Under the pieces are notes generated by a model. The model searched no databases and was not told where the DNA came from. It was given only the letters and a program-made list of their open reading frames with translations. From the NCBI GenBank assembly GCA_013416405.1, contig JACCET010000002.1, forward strand, positions 186,001 through 250,000: a stretch of 64,000 nt of DNA, read 5' to 3'. The first letter of the stretch is position 1; every line of letters starts with the position of its first letter. Source of the stretch: Alcaligenaceae bacterium (lineage in GTDB: Bacteria; Pseudomonadota; Gammaproteobacteria; Burkholderiales; Burkholderiaceae_B). This document shows, piece by piece, positions 23,519-33,547 of this stretch. The position numbers were made by a program, and so were the translations under genes.

Positions 23519-24352
23519 ATGCTTAGGTGGCTTGCGGGGCGTGGCGCCTCTTCCCGAAAAGTATCGAACGAACTGGCGAAAATCTCTTCTGATACCTGGC
23601 AAACGGTGGTTGGTGGCCTGCCTTTTCTGGCCGGTCTGACACCCCTGGAAAACCAGGCACTGCGCCATCGGGCGGCATGGTTGTTGGCCAGCAAGAATTT
23701 CAGCGGCGCGCAAGGGCTGGTGCTGACGGATCAGATCATGCTCTCGATTGCCGTGCAGGCCGCATTGCCTGTGCTCAATCTGAACCCCACCTTATACGAA
23801 GGCTGGATAGATATCATTGTCTATCCTGGCGGGTTCGTGACGCCACGAGTTGAGGTCGATGAAAGTGGTGTCGTGCATGAGTTCATGGCTGAAGCCAGTG
23901 GCGAGGCATGGGAAGGCGGGCCTGTCATCCTGTCCTGGGAAGACGCTGGCCCTGGTCGTGGGCAAGCCGATAATGTGGTCATTCATGAGTTTGCACACAA
24001 GCTGGATCAATACGGCAGCGATATCGATGGCATGCCCAACCTGGCCACTCATCCACAGCTGAACCCCCGTCAGTGGAGCAGAGTGCTGGATGAGTCGCTG
24101 GAGGCATTCAGCCAGGCGCTCGATGCGGTGGAAGCCGCTATACCGGGCGATGTCGATCCCGAATCCGAAGAAGGACAGGTCTGGTTCGATAGCTTGCCGC
24201 TGGATCCTTATGCGGCTACGGACGAGGCCGAGTTTTTTGCTGTTAGCTCGGAGGCCTTTTTTGTAGACCCGCAGCGGCTGGCCAGCGGCTTGCCGCAATG
24301 GTATGCCCTGTTGATGCAATACTATCAGCAAGACCCGCTGCGCAGGCTGTAG
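23519..24352 (+). CDS. mtfA: M90 zinc metallopeptidase MtfA
   Basis: This is a 277-residue cytosolic zinc peptidase. The zincin motif HEFAH is at residues 156-160, with H156, E157 and H160 directly visible; a downstream Glu in DEAEFFAVSSEAFF is the expected third ligand. N-terminal features WQTVVGGLPFLAGLTPLE match the family. In E. coli MtfA (YeeI) is an aminopeptidase that binds the glucose-PTS regulator Mlc; there is no evidence of that partner here. The gene lies 36 bases after the kinase gene but probably has nothing to do with that pathway, since mtfA is widespread and its neighbours vary. Confidence 0.92.
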   Translation: MLRWLAGRGASSRKVSNELAKISSDTWQTVVGGLPFLAGLTPLENQALRHRAAWLLASKNFSGAQGLVLTDQIMLSIAVQAALPVLNLNPTLYEGWIDIIVYPGGFVTPRVEVDESGVVHEFMAEASGEAWEGGPVILSWEDAGPGRGQADNVVIHEFAHKLDQYGSDIDGMPNLATHPQLNPRQWSRVLDESLEAFSQALDAVEAAIPGDVDPESEEGQVWFDSLPLDPYAATDEAEFFAVSSEAFFVDPQRLASGLPQWYALLMQYYQQDPLRRL

Positions 24353-24359
24353 CTAGGGC

Positions 24360-25118
24360 CTAGCCGCGTCCGACGAACGGCATTTTTGTGGCCATAACGG
24401 TCATGAACTGTACATTGGCATCCAGCGGCAGACTGGCCATGTAAAGCACGGCGTTCGCAACGTGCTCAACATTCATCAAAGGTTCAGGCCGGGTCGAGCC
24501 GTCGGCCTGCAGCACGCCACGGCCCATGACTTCGGTCATCTCGCTCGCGGCGTTGCCGATATCGATCTGGCCGCAGGCAATATCATATTTGCGCCCGTCG
24601 AGCGAAGTGGCTTTGGTCAGCCCTGTGATGGCATGCTTGGTTGCTGTGTACGAGACGGCGTTGGGGCGCGGCGCATGGGCTGAAATAGAGCCATTGTTGA
24701 TGATGCGGCCGCCTTGCGGCTGCTGTGCCTTCATCAGGCGAAAGGCACCTTGCGTGCATAGAAAGGCACCGGTCAGGTTAATGTCGACGGCCGCCTTCCA
24801 TTGCTCGTACTCCAGTTCTTCGAGCGAGACCGAGCGGGCAAATATACCGGCATTGTTGAACAACAGGTCAAGCCGGCCAAAGTGTTCCGAAATCTGTTCG
24901 AAAAGGTGTTGAACCGCGGCGGGGTCGCTGACGTCGGCGGGCACGACCAGTGTGCGAACGCCGTGTGCCTGAGCCTGCTGCGCCGTGGCTTCCAGGGGTT
25001 CTGTTCTTCGCCCGGTCAGCGCAACGCAGTAGCCCGCGCCGGCCAGCGCCAGGGCGATGCTTTTGCCTATGCCTGAGCCCGCGCCGGTAATCAGTGCGAA
25101 TTTTTCCTGTGTACTCAT
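24360..25118 (-). CDS. Short-chain dehydrogenase/reductase
   Basis: This is a 252-residue classical SDR. The cofactor motif [10 protein letters not shown] is at residues 11-20 and NNAG at 88-91. The catalytic residues are S144, Y157 and K161 in the pattern S-x12-Y-T-A-T-K. The sequence after the active site ([13 protein letters not shown]) departs from the usual PGxV/IxT loop. The gene is convergent with mtfA and stands alone. It is a possible oxidoreductase for the acid-sugar locus just upstream, but its opposite orientation and the intervening mtfA make that speculative. Confidence 0.92.
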   Translation of the reverse strand: MSTQEKFALITGAGSGIGKSIALALAGAGYCVALTGRRTEPLEATAQQAQAHGVRTLVVPADVSDPAAVQHLFEQISEHFGRLDLLFNNAGIFARSVSLEELEYEQWKAAVDINLTGAFLCTQGAFRLMKAQQPQGGRIINNGSISAHAPRPNAVSYTATKHAITGLTKATSLDGRKYDIACGQIDIGNAASEMTEVMGRGVLQADGSTRPEPLMNVEHVANAVLYMASLPLDANVQFMTVMATKMPFVGRG

Positions 25119-25272
25119 TGCCTGCTCCTGTGGCTTTTATTCCATTCCCAAATCAATCGTGCGCTTTGTCGGCTTTGCTTGCCTTACGCTAGTAATGTCT
25201 GCGCTTCGCCTTCGCGTTCACGATTGATCTGGAAATGGAATTATACGTGTGGACCCACCCTTGAAGACGCAA

Positions 25273-25980
25273 TCAGCGCTGTGCGGGCGGTTTCATGTGC
25301 TGCGACCATTCCCAGGCGATGTCGCGGCGTGCATGCCTGTTGATGGCAGCGGCAGTAAGCATGGCCAGCAGCGCGCCTAGGGCGGCCAGTCCCATGTCTT
25401 TGTGAGCGTCCCAGATGTCACCCTGGGTGCCCAGATAGTGCATGCCCAGATCGCCGCCGAAGACCTCGGCCGCTCCCCATTCAATCAGTTCGTATAAGGC
25501 CGACGTGCTCAGCGTAAAGTCCAGTGGCAGGAAGTAAGCCCAAAAGCCGCGCACTTCGACGATGCGCAAAAAGAATTCGCGTATAGGATACGCCAGCAGC
25601 AGTCCATATGAAAAGTGCACCAGCCGGTCGTAGTGGTTGCGTTCCCATCCGAATACGCTGTTCAGGGTATGGCCAGTCAGGGCTTGCCACCATTGATCGT
25701 AGGGGACTTCGGAATAGGTGTAATGCGAGCCTAGGGTATGCAGAGACAGAAACAGCAGTATCAGCAGCAGCGAGGCGTTCGAGAACCGGAACTGGCGCCG
25801 GATGAACCACAGCAGACAGAACAGCAGCAGGACCAGCGCATTTTCCAGGAGCCAGGCGGAGCGGTCTGCAGGATTGATGGCCAGAACCGTCCACAGCAGG
25901 GCGTAGGCGGCGGCTGCGATCATGGTGGCGGTACGGCCTGCCGGGCGTTCAAGTGCTGCTGACTGGGCCTGGATTGACAT
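25273..25980 (-). CDS. DUF2238 (YjdF-like) integral membrane protein
   Basis: This is a 235-residue inner-membrane protein with about six hydrophobic segments. Conserved family features are YDRLVHFSYGLLLAYP and the acidic segment LYELIEWGAAEVFGG followed by GTQGDIWDAHKDM. The ATG at 25980 is preceded by AAAGGACAAGC, so the longer frame to 26130, which overlaps the divergent MFS gene, is rejected. The biochemical role of DUF2238 proteins is not known to me. It is divergent from the MFS gene with a short shared promoter region. Confidence 0.87.
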   Translation of the reverse strand: MSIQAQSAALERPAGRTATMIAAAAYALLWTVLAINPADRSAWLLENALVLLLFCLLWFIRRQFRFSNASLLLILLFLSLHTLGSHYTYSEVPYDQWWQALTGHTLNSVFGWERNHYDRLVHFSYGLLLAYPIREFFLRIVEVRGFWAYFLPLDFTLSTSALYELIEWGAAEVFGGDLGMHYLGTQGDIWDAHKDMGLAALGALLAMLTAAAINRHARRDIAWEWSQHMKPPAQR

Positions 25981-26132
25981 GCTTGTCCTTTGGGGCTGGT
26001 GTTCCGACTGTGTATGCCAGGGGGGCGTGGCGGGGCACTGAAGGATTGTCGCAGAAAAGAGTGGCAAAATACGGCATGGCCTGCTTGACGTCGCTGCGGA
26101 TGGCCGCCGACCAGTATGGGCTTGTTGCACAC

Positions 26133-27329
26133 ATGACTGAAACTCCCTTTCGGTGGCGCCAGATAGCCATTCCCGCCTTCGGCCCGTCTTTGCTGTTTGG
26201 TATCGCCAATGGCGCCATTCTTCCGGTTATTGCCCTTAGCGCCATCGCGCTCGGCGCTTCCCATGCCATGTCGGGGGTCATTGCGGCGCTGATAGGCCTG
26301 GGTTCGCTAATGTGCAATATTCCGGCGGCCATGATTACGTCGCGGTTTGGCGAGCGGCACTCGCTGATAGGCGCGGCTGCCGTCAGTGTGGCGGCGCTGA
26401 TCATCTGCGTGCTGGCCAGGCATCCGGCGGTGCTGGCAGCGGGTGTCTTGCTCATGGGCATGGCGACAGCCATTTTTTATCTGGCCCGGCAGGCTTTCCT
26501 GATGGAAGCGGTGCCGGCGCACATGCGGGCGCGGGCCTTCGCCACGTTGGGCGGCACGCAGCGCATAGGCATGTTCATAGGCCCCTTCGCCTCGGCCGGC
26601 CTGATGCACTTCATGGGCTTGAGCGGCGCCTATGTGGTCGCTATCGTGGCCTTGGCAGCGGCGGGTGCCTTGTCGTTTGTCTTGCCGGAACTGCAGCCGC
26701 GCACGGAAGGAGATGAGGCCAAGGCGATACGCCCCAGCGTGTTGGCCTTGGCCGTCGAGCACAAGCGGGCCTACCTGACTTTGGGGCTGGGTTGCATGCT
26801 GATCGCCGCCATGCGGGCGTCGCGCCAGGTTGCCATACCCTTGTGGGCCGACGCCATAGGCCTGAGCCCCACCGCCACAGCCCTGGTCTTTGGCTGCGTG
26901 TCGGCAATAGACATGCTGGTCTTCTATCCGGCCGGGAAAGTCATGGATCAATATGGGCGCCTGTGGGTGGCCTTGCCTTGCGCCCTGACACTGGCCGTGT
27001 CCTTTATTGCCATACCCCTGACCACAGCGCTGGTGCCATTCGTGCTGGTCTGCCTGCTTATGGGCCTGGGCAACGGCATAGGTTCGGGCATAGTAATGAC
27101 GCTGGGCGCCGATGCCGCGCCGGTCAACGGCCGCAATGAGTTCCTGGGTATCTGGCGCCTGATCACCGATGCGGGCACCAGTACCGGCCCATTCATGCTG
27201 GCTGGCCTGACTGCCGTGGTGTCGCTGGGTGCCGGCATTGCCGCCACCGGTGCCTTCGGGCTGGTGGCGGCGGGCATTTTCTGGTGCAATTTGCCCCGTA
27301 CTCGCAAACAGGGCGACCGCGTAATCTAA
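26133..27329 (+). CDS. MFS transporter
   Basis: This is a 398-residue major facilitator with 12 hydrophobic segments. Family features include SRFGERHSLIGAAAV after the second helix and LMGMATAIFYLARQAFL. The start at 26133 (MTETPFRW) is a choice; in-frame ATGs at 26076 and 26100 are also possible, and none has a strong RBS, but the residues before MTETPF do not look like protein. It is probably a drug- or metabolite-exporting DHA1-like carrier. It is convergent with ppc, with 40 bases between the stop codons. Confidence 0.85.
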   Translation: MTETPFRWRQIAIPAFGPSLLFGIANGAILPVIALSAIALGASHAMSGVIAALIGLGSLMCNIPAAMITSRFGERHSLIGAAAVSVAALIICVLARHPAVLAAGVLLMGMATAIFYLARQAFLMEAVPAHMRARAFATLGGTQRIGMFIGPFASAGLMHFMGLSGAYVVAIVALAAAGALSFVLPELQPRTEGDEAKAIRPSVLALAVEHKRAYLTLGLGCMLIAAMRASRQVAIPLWADAIGLSPTATALVFGCVSAIDMLVFYPAGKVMDQYGRLWVALPCALTLAVSFIAIPLTTALVPFVLVCLLMGLGNGIGSGIVMTLGADAAPVNGRNEFLGIWRLITDAGTSTGPFMLAGLTAVVSLGAGIAATGAFGLVAAGIFWCNLPRTRKQGDRVI

Positions 27330-27369
27330 GCAGCCTCGTTTGCTGGCACGGCTGTTGGCAAGCAGGACA

Positions 27370-30225
27370 CTAGCCGGAGTTTCTCAGGCCGGCGGCGATG
27401 CCATTGATGGTCATGTGTATGGCACGTTGACTGCGGCTTTCTTCTTCGTTGCTCTGGTTTTCATGGGCAAGCCGGTGGCGCCGCAACAGTTCGACCTGTA
27501 AGTGGTTTAATGGGTCGATATAGGCAAAGCGTTCGCTCAGTGCTGCGCCCAGTAGTTCGTCTTTGGCCAGCAATTCATGCTGGCTTACCTTCTTGAACAT
27601 ATCCAGTGTCAGGATAAATTCGGCCTCTATGCGTCCGAAGACATGCTTGCGCAGTTTTTTGTCGAGAACCAGGCTGGCATAGCGTCGGGCGATATCCAGA
27701 TCGGTCTTGGCCAGCACCTGCTCCATGTTCGAGAGCAAAGTTTTGAAGAAGGGCCAGACTTGTGCCATTTCACGCAGTTGTGCCAGGCGTAGCTTGGCTG
27801 TCGCGGGGCTGCCGTCGTGGCCTTTTTCAATATAGGCCTGCAAGGCCGAGCCCATGCCATACCAGCCGGTTAGCATCAAGCGGCATTGCGCCCATGAAAA
27901 ACCCCAAGGTATCGCGCGCAGATCTTCGATCTTCTGGCTGGATTTGCGTGCGGCGGGACGCGAGCCGATGTTCAGGCCGGAAATTTCCAGTATCGGGGTA
28001 GAGGCAAAAAAGTACTCGTTAAAGCCTGGGGTCTGATAGACCAGGTCGCGGTAGCTTGCTTGTGCAATGTCCGACATATAGCTGACGGTTTTGCCGAACC
28101 GCGCCATGTTCTTGTCCTCGGTTTGCGAGGCATTGGGTCCTGTGGCCAGACTGGTTTCAAGCGTGGCGGCCACAAAGTTCTCAAGGTGCCAGCGGCCTAC
28201 TTCAGCATCTTTGTATTTGCCCTGTATGACTTCTCCTTGTTCGGTCAGGCGTATCTGCCCATTGACCGTGCCCGGCGGCTGGGCCTGTATGGCTTCGAAG
28301 CTGGGGCCGCCGCCTCGGGCAACCGAACCGCCACGGCCGTGGAAAAGTCGCAGCCTGACCTTGTGCTTCTTGAACACCTGCACCAGTTGGCGTTCGGCAT
28401 AATATAAAGACCAGTTCGACGTCAGGTAGCCACCGTCTTTATTGCTGTCTGAATAGCCCAGCATGACTTCTTGTATGCCGTCCTGGGTCTGCCGCACGCG
28501 GGTGTTGATTTCGGGAAGACTGAGCCAGGCATCCATGATTTCGGCGCCGCACATCAGGTCGGGTATGGTTTCAAACAATGGCACAACCATCAGGCCCGAT
28601 GCTGTCGTGCCGCTGCCATTGGCGACGTCGGGAGCGATCAGGCCGGTTTCCTGCTGCAATACCACTACCTCAAGAAGGTCGCTGAGCGTTTCGGTGTGCG
28701 ACACGATGGACTGCCGGATGGCGGCTGCGCCGTATCGGCGTCGACATTCGGCTGCCATGCGTAGTATGGCCAGTTCTTTCTCGGTTTCATCCGAATAGCG
28801 TATCCATGGAGAAACCAGCGGGCGAATTTGTTTGACCTCGTTGCGCAACAAGGCAACGCGCGCTTCTTCGGACAGCTCGCCATAGTTAACGGGCTTATTG
28901 TCCACGCGTACGTCGGCTGCCATGAAGAGCTCGGTCAGTACGCGTTCGTGCACGTCAGAACTTTGCCGTAGGTCTACGGTGGCCAGGTGGAAGCCAAAGA
29001 TGCTGACGGCCTGCAACAATCCTGACAGCCGTAGCTGGGCAATCAGATTGCCATGATGCTGATCCAATGAATCGGCAATAACTTGCAGGTCGTGCCGAAA
29101 TTCTTCGGGTGCGGCATAAGGCGGTGCCTGGTAAGTGGGTCGCAGTGCTTGTTGCTGCCCGGTCAGTACCACAGAGGTGGCGGCAAGTCTGGCATACACG
29201 TGTATGAACGCACGCCGATAAGGTTCGTCGACCCGGTGCGCCGAGTTATCTTGGCTGACCAGCGACAAGGCCTGCAGCTCGGGGCTGATGCTGCCCAGCG
29301 AACGTGATAGCGAGAGTTCGGTACCCAGCGTTTTGACTTCTTGCAGGTAGTGGCGCAGCACATGCCTGGATTGGCGCAGCAGGGCTTGCTCCAGCGTGGA
29401 TGCATCGACTTTGGGATTGCCGTCGCGGTCACCGCCTATCCAACTACCCATTTGCAGGAAGGCAGGCAGCGGTTTGGTCTGCGTGTCGAAAAGCTTGTGG
29501 CCTGCTGGCTGCAAGCGTGTTGCCAAGTCTTGATACAGGCGCGGGATGGCAGTCAAGAAGGTGCTGGTGTAGTAGGTCAGGGCGTTATCGATTTCGTCCA
29601 GTACGGTTAGCTTCTCGCGGCGTAGCATGCGTGTCTGCCAAAGTGTGGCAACCAACCCGGTCAGGGTCTGATCCAGCAATTTTTTCTCGGAAGCCGTCAG
29701 GTTGGCATCGCCTTGCGCCAGATGATGCGCAATGGCGCGATGCAGATCCAGCGTGCTTTTGCGCTGGACCTCGGTGGGGTGGGCAGTCAGCACCGGCACG
29801 ATGCAGGCGGTTTCAAGATAACGCAGCACTTTGCGGCTGTTGACGCCCTTGCTGTGCAAGAGGTTTAGCGCATGCTGCAGGCTGCCGCGCATGGGCGTAT
29901 CGGAGTGCAGCTCGTGGTGCCGCTGGCGCCGGTTCTGGTCGCGGTCTTCGGCAATATTGGACAAATGCAGGAAATAAGTGAATGCTCGGGCAACCGAGTT
30001 CGACTCTTCGTCGGGGAGCTTGGCGATTTGCCGTTCCAGGACGCGACTGTCGGTATCCAGGCCTTCACGACGAAACTTAACGGCGGCACGCCGCAGCTTT
30101 TCGATGACATCGTAGATCGCTTTGCCTTCGCATTCCTTGATTACATCGCCCAGTGTTTTTCCCAGGTGCCGGATATCATTGCGCAAGGAAGTCGATTCCA
30201 TGTCGGGTGCTTCGGGGTGATTCAC
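27370..30225 (-). CDS. ppc: Phosphoenolpyruvate carboxylase
   Basis: This is a 951-residue cytosolic enzyme that makes oxaloacetate from PEP and bicarbonate to refill the TCA cycle. Signatures visible are [14 protein letters not shown] (catalytic His), [29 protein letters not shown], the PEP-binding [14 protein letters not shown] and [13 protein letters not shown]. The C-terminus ends NSG where NTG is usual. The start is most likely the GTG at 30225, which has AGGAG 5 bases upstream; an ATG at 30201 is the alternative, and the longer frame from 30309 is unlikely. It is monocistronic and divergent from the OmpA-like gene. Confidence 0.97.
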   Translation of the reverse strand: MNHPEAPDMESTSLRNDIRHLGKTLGDVIKECEGKAIYDVIEKLRRAAVKFRREGLDTDSRVLERQIAKLPDEESNSVARAFTYFLHLSNIAEDRDQNRRQRHHELHSDTPMRGSLQHALNLLHSKGVNSRKVLRYLETACIVPVLTAHPTEVQRKSTLDLHRAIAHHLAQGDANLTASEKKLLDQTLTGLVATLWQTRMLRREKLTVLDEIDNALTYYTSTFLTAIPRLYQDLATRLQPAGHKLFDTQTKPLPAFLQMGSWIGGDRDGNPKVDASTLEQALLRQSRHVLRHYLQEVKTLGTELSLSRSLGSISPELQALSLVSQDNSAHRVDEPYRRAFIHVYARLAATSVVLTGQQQALRPTYQAPPYAAPEEFRHDLQVIADSLDQHHGNLIAQLRLSGLLQAVSIFGFHLATVDLRQSSDVHERVLTELFMAADVRVDNKPVNYGELSEEARVALLRNEVKQIRPLVSPWIRYSDETEKELAILRMAAECRRRYGAAAIRQSIVSHTETLSDLLEVVVLQQETGLIAPDVANGSGTTASGLMVVPLFETIPDLMCGAEIMDAWLSLPEINTRVRQTQDGIQEVMLGYSDSNKDGGYLTSNWSLYYAERQLVQVFKKHKVRLRLFHGRGGSVARGGGPSFEAIQAQPPGTVNGQIRLTEQGEVIQGKYKDAEVGRWHLENFVAATLETSLATGPNASQTEDKNMARFGKTVSYMSDIAQASYRDLVYQTPGFNEYFFASTPILEISGLNIGSRPAARKSSQKIEDLRAIPWGFSWAQCRLMLTGWYGMGSALQAYIEKGHDGSPATAKLRLAQLREMAQVWPFFKTLLSNMEQVLAKTDLDIARRYASLVLDKKLRKHVFGRIEAEFILTLDMFKKVSQHELLAKDELLGAALSERFAYIDPLNHLQVELLRRHRLAHENQSNEEESRSQRAIHMTINGIAAGLRNSG

Positions 30226-30424
30226 AAAGTCTCCTGTCGTGTTGCGGTTATAGGGCAATATTAGCAATTCGAGGCGTCGCCGAAGCCACTGGGCTGATTT
30301 TCGTGTCAAGAACCGTCAATTTCGGGCATGCTGAACCAAAATGTAACACTCCTGGCGATGGCTGCTTGCTAGCATAAGCAAGCAGTCATCACGTCTGCTG
30401 GAAAAAAGGAATAGGGAGAACTAC

Positions 30425-31087
30425 ATGAAAGTATCCATGCGAGCAGGAAGAATAACTACCCTCGTTGCCGTTGTGGCGCTGATGGCGGGTTGTGCCAATA
30501 TGAACGAAATGGGCACTGGCGGCAAGACGGCTATGGGCGCGGGTGCTGGCGCCGCCCTTGGTGCTGGCCTGGGTGCACTGATAGGCGATAGCAGCAAGGC
30601 TGCTGCCATAGGCGCGGGCATAGGCGCCGTTGCTGGCGGTATCGCCGGCTATAACTGGAAAGGCGTGAAGAACGACGTTGAAAAATCGGGCGCCAGCAGT
30701 CTGGGCGTCGATGTGACAGAAATGCCCGATGGCACCTTGCGCGTGAATATTCCCAGCCATGTGTCGTTTGACACGGGCAAGTATGCGCTCAAGCCAGCCT
30801 TGCTGCCCGTGCTCGACAGCGTAGCCCGTGCCTTGGTGCAACATCCCGAGTTGCGCGCCAAGTCCATAGGCTATACCGACAGTACTGGTTCCGATCAGGT
30901 CAACCAGACGCTTTCGGTTAATCGTGCTCGCGCTGTGGGCAACTATTTGTCGCAGCAGGGCGTGCCAGTGGGCAACCTGACCGCTGAAGGCCGCGGCCCC
31001 AGCAACCCTGTGGGCGATAACGCCACTGCAGAAGGTCGGGCGATGAATCGTCGAGTCGAACTTTATCTGTACGCTGTACAGCAGTAA
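30425..31087 (+). CDS. OmpA-family lipoprotein with glycine zipper (YiaD-like)
   Basis: This is a 220-residue outer-membrane lipoprotein. The lipobox VALMAGC places the lipidated cysteine at residue 23. A glycine-zipper segment follows (AMGAGAGAALGAGLGALIGD, about residues 36-55, and a second GAGIGAVAGGIAGY). The C-terminal OmpA domain starts near residue 95 and contains the peptidoglycan-binding motif VNQTLSVNRARAVGNYL with the closing NRRVELYL. It anchors the outer membrane to the cell wall. It has GGGAGAACTAC as RBS and a strong terminator 16 bases after the stop. An 8-bp dyad (CTGCTTGC/GCAAGCAG, 30362-30385) lies upstream with no known role. Confidence 0.93.
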   Translation: MKVSMRAGRITTLVAVVALMAGCANMNEMGTGGKTAMGAGAGAALGAGLGALIGDSSKAAAIGAGIGAVAGGIAGYNWKGVKNDVEKSGASSLGVDVTEMPDGTLRVNIPSHVSFDTGKYALKPALLPVLDSVARALVQHPELRAKSIGYTDSTGSDQVNQTLSVNRARAVGNYLSQQGVPVGNLTAEGRGPSNPVGDNATAEGRAMNRRVELYLYAVQQ

Positions 31088-31102
31088 ACGCGAAGCAGTC
31101 TC

Positions 31103-31140
31103 AAAAAAATAGGGCGACCTTCTGGTCGCCCTATTTTTTT
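31103..31140. terminator. Strong bidirectional Rho-independent terminator
   Basis: Perfect 17-bp arms (31103-31119 and 31124-31140) with GC core AGGGCGACC/GGTCGCCCT enclose a TTCT loop, with A7 before and T7 after the stem. It ends the OmpA-lipoprotein transcript. Confidence 0.95.
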
Positions 31141-31164
31141 GGGTATTCCTGATGAAAATAATGC

Positions 31165-31220
31165 TTGCAAACGTTATAATCAAATGTAAACTAACGTAAA
31201 AATTATATTCATAACGTTAA
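31165..31220 (+). promoter_or_regulatory. AT-rich promoter region with three AACGT repeats
   Basis: The 248-base spacer before the orphan regulator is unusually AT-rich. AACGTTA (31170), AACGTAA (31193) and AACGTTA (31213) recur about two helical turns apart. A TATAAT at 31175-31180 overlaps the first copy. The regular spacing suggests a regulator binding array, perhaps for autoregulation. Confidence 0.45.
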
Positions 31221-31335
31221 TTTATTCTTACGATTGGGCATGTAATAAATCTATCTGCCCGAACAGGCATCCGTGTATCTTCCGGAAGCCTGTTCGTTAT
31301 CAAGATGAGGTCGATTAGACCCAATAGGACACCTC

Positions 31336-32082
31336 ATGAAGCAAGGCCTGAACGTACTGTTTTTTGCACCCAAAGCCCCGGCCGGTACAGCACCGGCAAG
31401 CAGCGACAGGGTCAGGGGTTTGCAAGATAGCGGCTTCCAAGTGCAGCGCTGCGCGACCATCCCAGCCCTGCATAAATGCATACAGGCGAATGTGTCGGCC
31501 GATATGCCGGCGGCCGTAGTTCTTGCCGGCAGTCTGCCTGAAAACTGCTCTGCCGCCACGTATTTGCGCACAATGCATCCCGATGCAGGCATTGTCGCAC
31601 AATCGAACGGGCTGCAAGATGCCGATGTTATCCGGCTGCTGCAAAGCGGGGTCGACAATTACTTCGGCCACGATGCATCGCATGATTTGCTCGCCGCCAT
31701 TTTGTTCCGCCTGTTTTCCCGGGCCGACAACGGACACGATCATTTTGCGTCTATGCCGGAAGGCACGGCAGCCGCTGGCTGGTCGTTACAGGATCAGGCC
31801 TGGAAGCTCAGTAGCCCCGAGGGCACGCGCATTACCCTGACAACAGGCGAAAGAGCTTTCCTGATGGTACTGTTCAACGCGCCCGACCGGCGTGCAACAC
31901 ACCGCCAGCTTGCCGATGCAGTTAATCAAGACTACGCCCTGGCTGCGTCCCAGGCGCCCCAAGGGCGGCTGGGGGTGCTGGTCAGTCGCTTGCGGCGTAA
32001 GTGCGCAAGCCAGGGCGAGCCGCTGCCGCTCAAGTCGCTACATAACTGGGGTTATATGTTTACCGGGCCTGTGCAGGGCTAG
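31336..32082 (+). CDS. Orphan OmpR-type winged-helix regulator, pseudo-receiver
   Basis: This is a 248-residue protein. The C-terminal part (about residues 148-245) is an OmpR/PhoB-type winged helix, with TLTTGERAFLMVLFNAPDRRATHRQLADAV and LVSRLRRKC then LKSLHNWGYMF. The N-terminal part has the length and secondary-structure rhythm of a receiver domain. However, it lacks the acidic pair after strand 1 (VLFFAPKA), the phospho-acceptor Asp (AAVVLAGSLPE) and the conserved Lys (DNYFGH). It therefore probably cannot be phosphorylated by a kinase, and no kinase gene is adjacent. The signal and targets are unknown; the nearby AACGT array is a candidate binding region. Confidence 0.82.
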   Translation: MKQGLNVLFFAPKAPAGTAPASSDRVRGLQDSGFQVQRCATIPALHKCIQANVSADMPAAVVLAGSLPENCSAATYLRTMHPDAGIVAQSNGLQDADVIRLLQSGVDNYFGHDASHDLLAAILFRLFSRADNGHDHFASMPEGTAAAGWSLQDQAWKLSSPEGTRITLTTGERAFLMVLFNAPDRRATHRQLADAVNQDYALAASQAPQGRLGVLVSRLRRKCASQGEPLPLKSLHNWGYMFTGPVQG

Positions 32083-32102
32083 CTGCAGCGCAGCCTGCCT
32101 GC

Positions 32103-33353
32103 TTACTGATACCTAAGTACCGACAAATCTTCGCTGCGTATGGCGGTGGGTTTTCCTGAAACAATATCTGCAATCAGCTGACCGCTGCCGCAAGCCATGG
32201 TCCAGCCCAGCGTGCCGTGCCCGGTATTCAGGAATAAATTCGGCAAACGTGTAGCCCCAACTATCGGAGTGCTGTCGGGAGTCTTGGGGCGCAGACCCGT
32301 CCAGAATCCAACATCGCCTGCTTTGCGGCTGCCCGGGAACAGGTCGTCCAAAACCATTTCCAGCGTCTTGCGGCGTCGTTCGTCCAGGCGTTTGTCGAAA
32401 CCGACGATTTCGGCCATGCCACCCACGCGTATGCGCTGATCGAAACGGGTCACCGCGATTTTGTAGCTTTCGTCAAGCAAGGTAGAGATCGGTGCGCAGC
32501 TTTCGTCGGCGATGGGAACGGTGATTGAATAGCCTTTCAGCGGGTAGACCGGCAGCTTGCCTATATGCTTGAGCAGCGGTGTCGACCAGGAGCCCAGTGC
32601 GACCACGTAGGCGTCGGCCGTCATGAGCCCGGCGTCGGTTTCCACGCCACTTATGCCCGAGCCATCGGCATGCATGGCTTTAATGGTGGTGTCGTAGCAA
32701 AAGGTCACGCCCAGTTTTACGGCTTCGGCCGCCAACTGGGTGGTGAACAGATTGCAGTCGCCGGTTTCGTCGTTGGGCGTGCGCAGCCCGCCCATCAGCT
32801 TGTTCTTGGTGCGTGCCAAGGCCGGCTCGGCCTTTTCCAGCTCATCCCGGCCCAGCAGTTCGTAATAAATACCTGCATCGCTCAGTACTTTCATATCCTG
32901 CCCAGCGGCATCGAGTTGTTGCTGCGTGCGAAATACTTGCAAGGTGCCTTGGCGGCGGCCTTCGTATTGAATGCCCAGCTCGTCGCGCAGCGCATCAAGG
33001 CAAACACGGCTGTAGCTCGAGAGCCTGAGCATGCGCTCTTTGTTGGTGGCGTAGCAGCTGGCCGTGCAATTGCGCCACATCTTGTACATCCATTGCAATT
33101 GGAACAGGGAGCCATCGGGTCGTATGGTCAGGGGCGGGTGCTTGGCGAACATCCATTTGATGGCCTTGAGCGGCACGCCTGGAGCAGCCCAGGGGCTGGA
33201 GTAGCCGTAAGATACTTGTCCGGCGTTGGCAAAGCTGGTTTCCAGCGCAGGCCCGGCAAGGCGATCGATGACGGTGACTTCATGGCCCTGGCGGGCCAGA
33301 TAATAGGCGCTGCTGATGCCGACGGCGCCAGCTCCCAACACGATGATTTTCAT
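32103..33353 (-). CDS. dadA: D-amino acid dehydrogenase small subunit DadA
   Basis: This is a 416-residue FAD flavoprotein that oxidises D-amino acids (mainly D-alanine) at the membrane, feeding electrons to the respiratory chain. The N-terminal dinucleotide motif [20 protein letters not shown] is at residues 7-26. The C-terminal FAD-contact segment reads [22 protein letters not shown]. The ATG at 33353 (MKIIVLGAG) fits the family; the frame extending to 33464 is spurious. It is divergent from an Lrp-type regulator gene with a near-consensus Lrp site between them. No alanine racemase gene (dadX) follows on this strand within the window. Confidence 0.95.
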   Translation of the reverse strand: MKIIVLGAGAVGISSAYYLARQGHEVTVIDRLAGPALETSFANAGQVSYGYSSPWAAPGVPLKAIKWMFAKHPPLTIRPDGSLFQLQWMYKMWRNCTASCYATNKERMLRLSSYSRVCLDALRDELGIQYEGRRQGTLQVFRTQQQLDAAGQDMKVLSDAGIYYELLGRDELEKAEPALARTKNKLMGGLRTPNDETGDCNLFTTQLAAEAVKLGVTFCYDTTIKAMHADGSGISGVETDAGLMTADAYVVALGSWSTPLLKHIGKLPVYPLKGYSITVPIADESCAPISTLLDESYKIAVTRFDQRIRVGGMAEIVGFDKRLDERRRKTLEMVLDDLFPGSRKAGDVGFWTGLRPKTPDSTPIVGATRLPNLFLNTGHGTLGWTMACGSGQLIADIVSGKPTAIRSEDLSVLRYQ

Positions 33354-33472
33354 ATGATCCAGAAAAATATGGCTTAATCTAGGCATGGTAAGACAATAGC
33401 CCCGGAACTTTTTTATGAAAAAATCAGTTTTCCCATGTTTTATCCTGCCTGCGCAGCAAAGCAACAGGATTT

Positions 33473-33487
33473 CAGCAATAATTGCTG
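33473..33487. promoter_or_regulatory. Lrp-like binding site
   Basis: CAGCAATAATTGCTG has perfect 7-base arms around a central A and matches 12 of 15 positions of the E. coli Lrp consensus YAGHAWATTWTDCTR. It lies in the spacer between dadA and the divergent Lrp-family gene. Confidence 0.6.
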
Positions 33488-33547
33488 GTATGGGGGTTCT
33501 GCCGTAAAAATCACCGTTACGGCATGCTTATCTTCAAGGAAAACAGC

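Noticed and set aside
23519-24352. mtfA as the eighth gene of the acid-sugar operon
   Set aside because: Although 36 bases downstream on the same strand, MtfA is a widely distributed peptidase with no link to sugar-acid chemistry.
24360-25118. SDR gene as part of the RuBisCO-like protein pathway
   Set aside because: It is on the opposite strand with mtfA between, and no shared operator was seen; kept only as a remote possibility.
25981-26130. Extension of the DUF2238 frame
   Set aside because: It would overlap the divergent MFS promoter region and lacks an RBS, whereas 25980 has AAAGGACAAGC.
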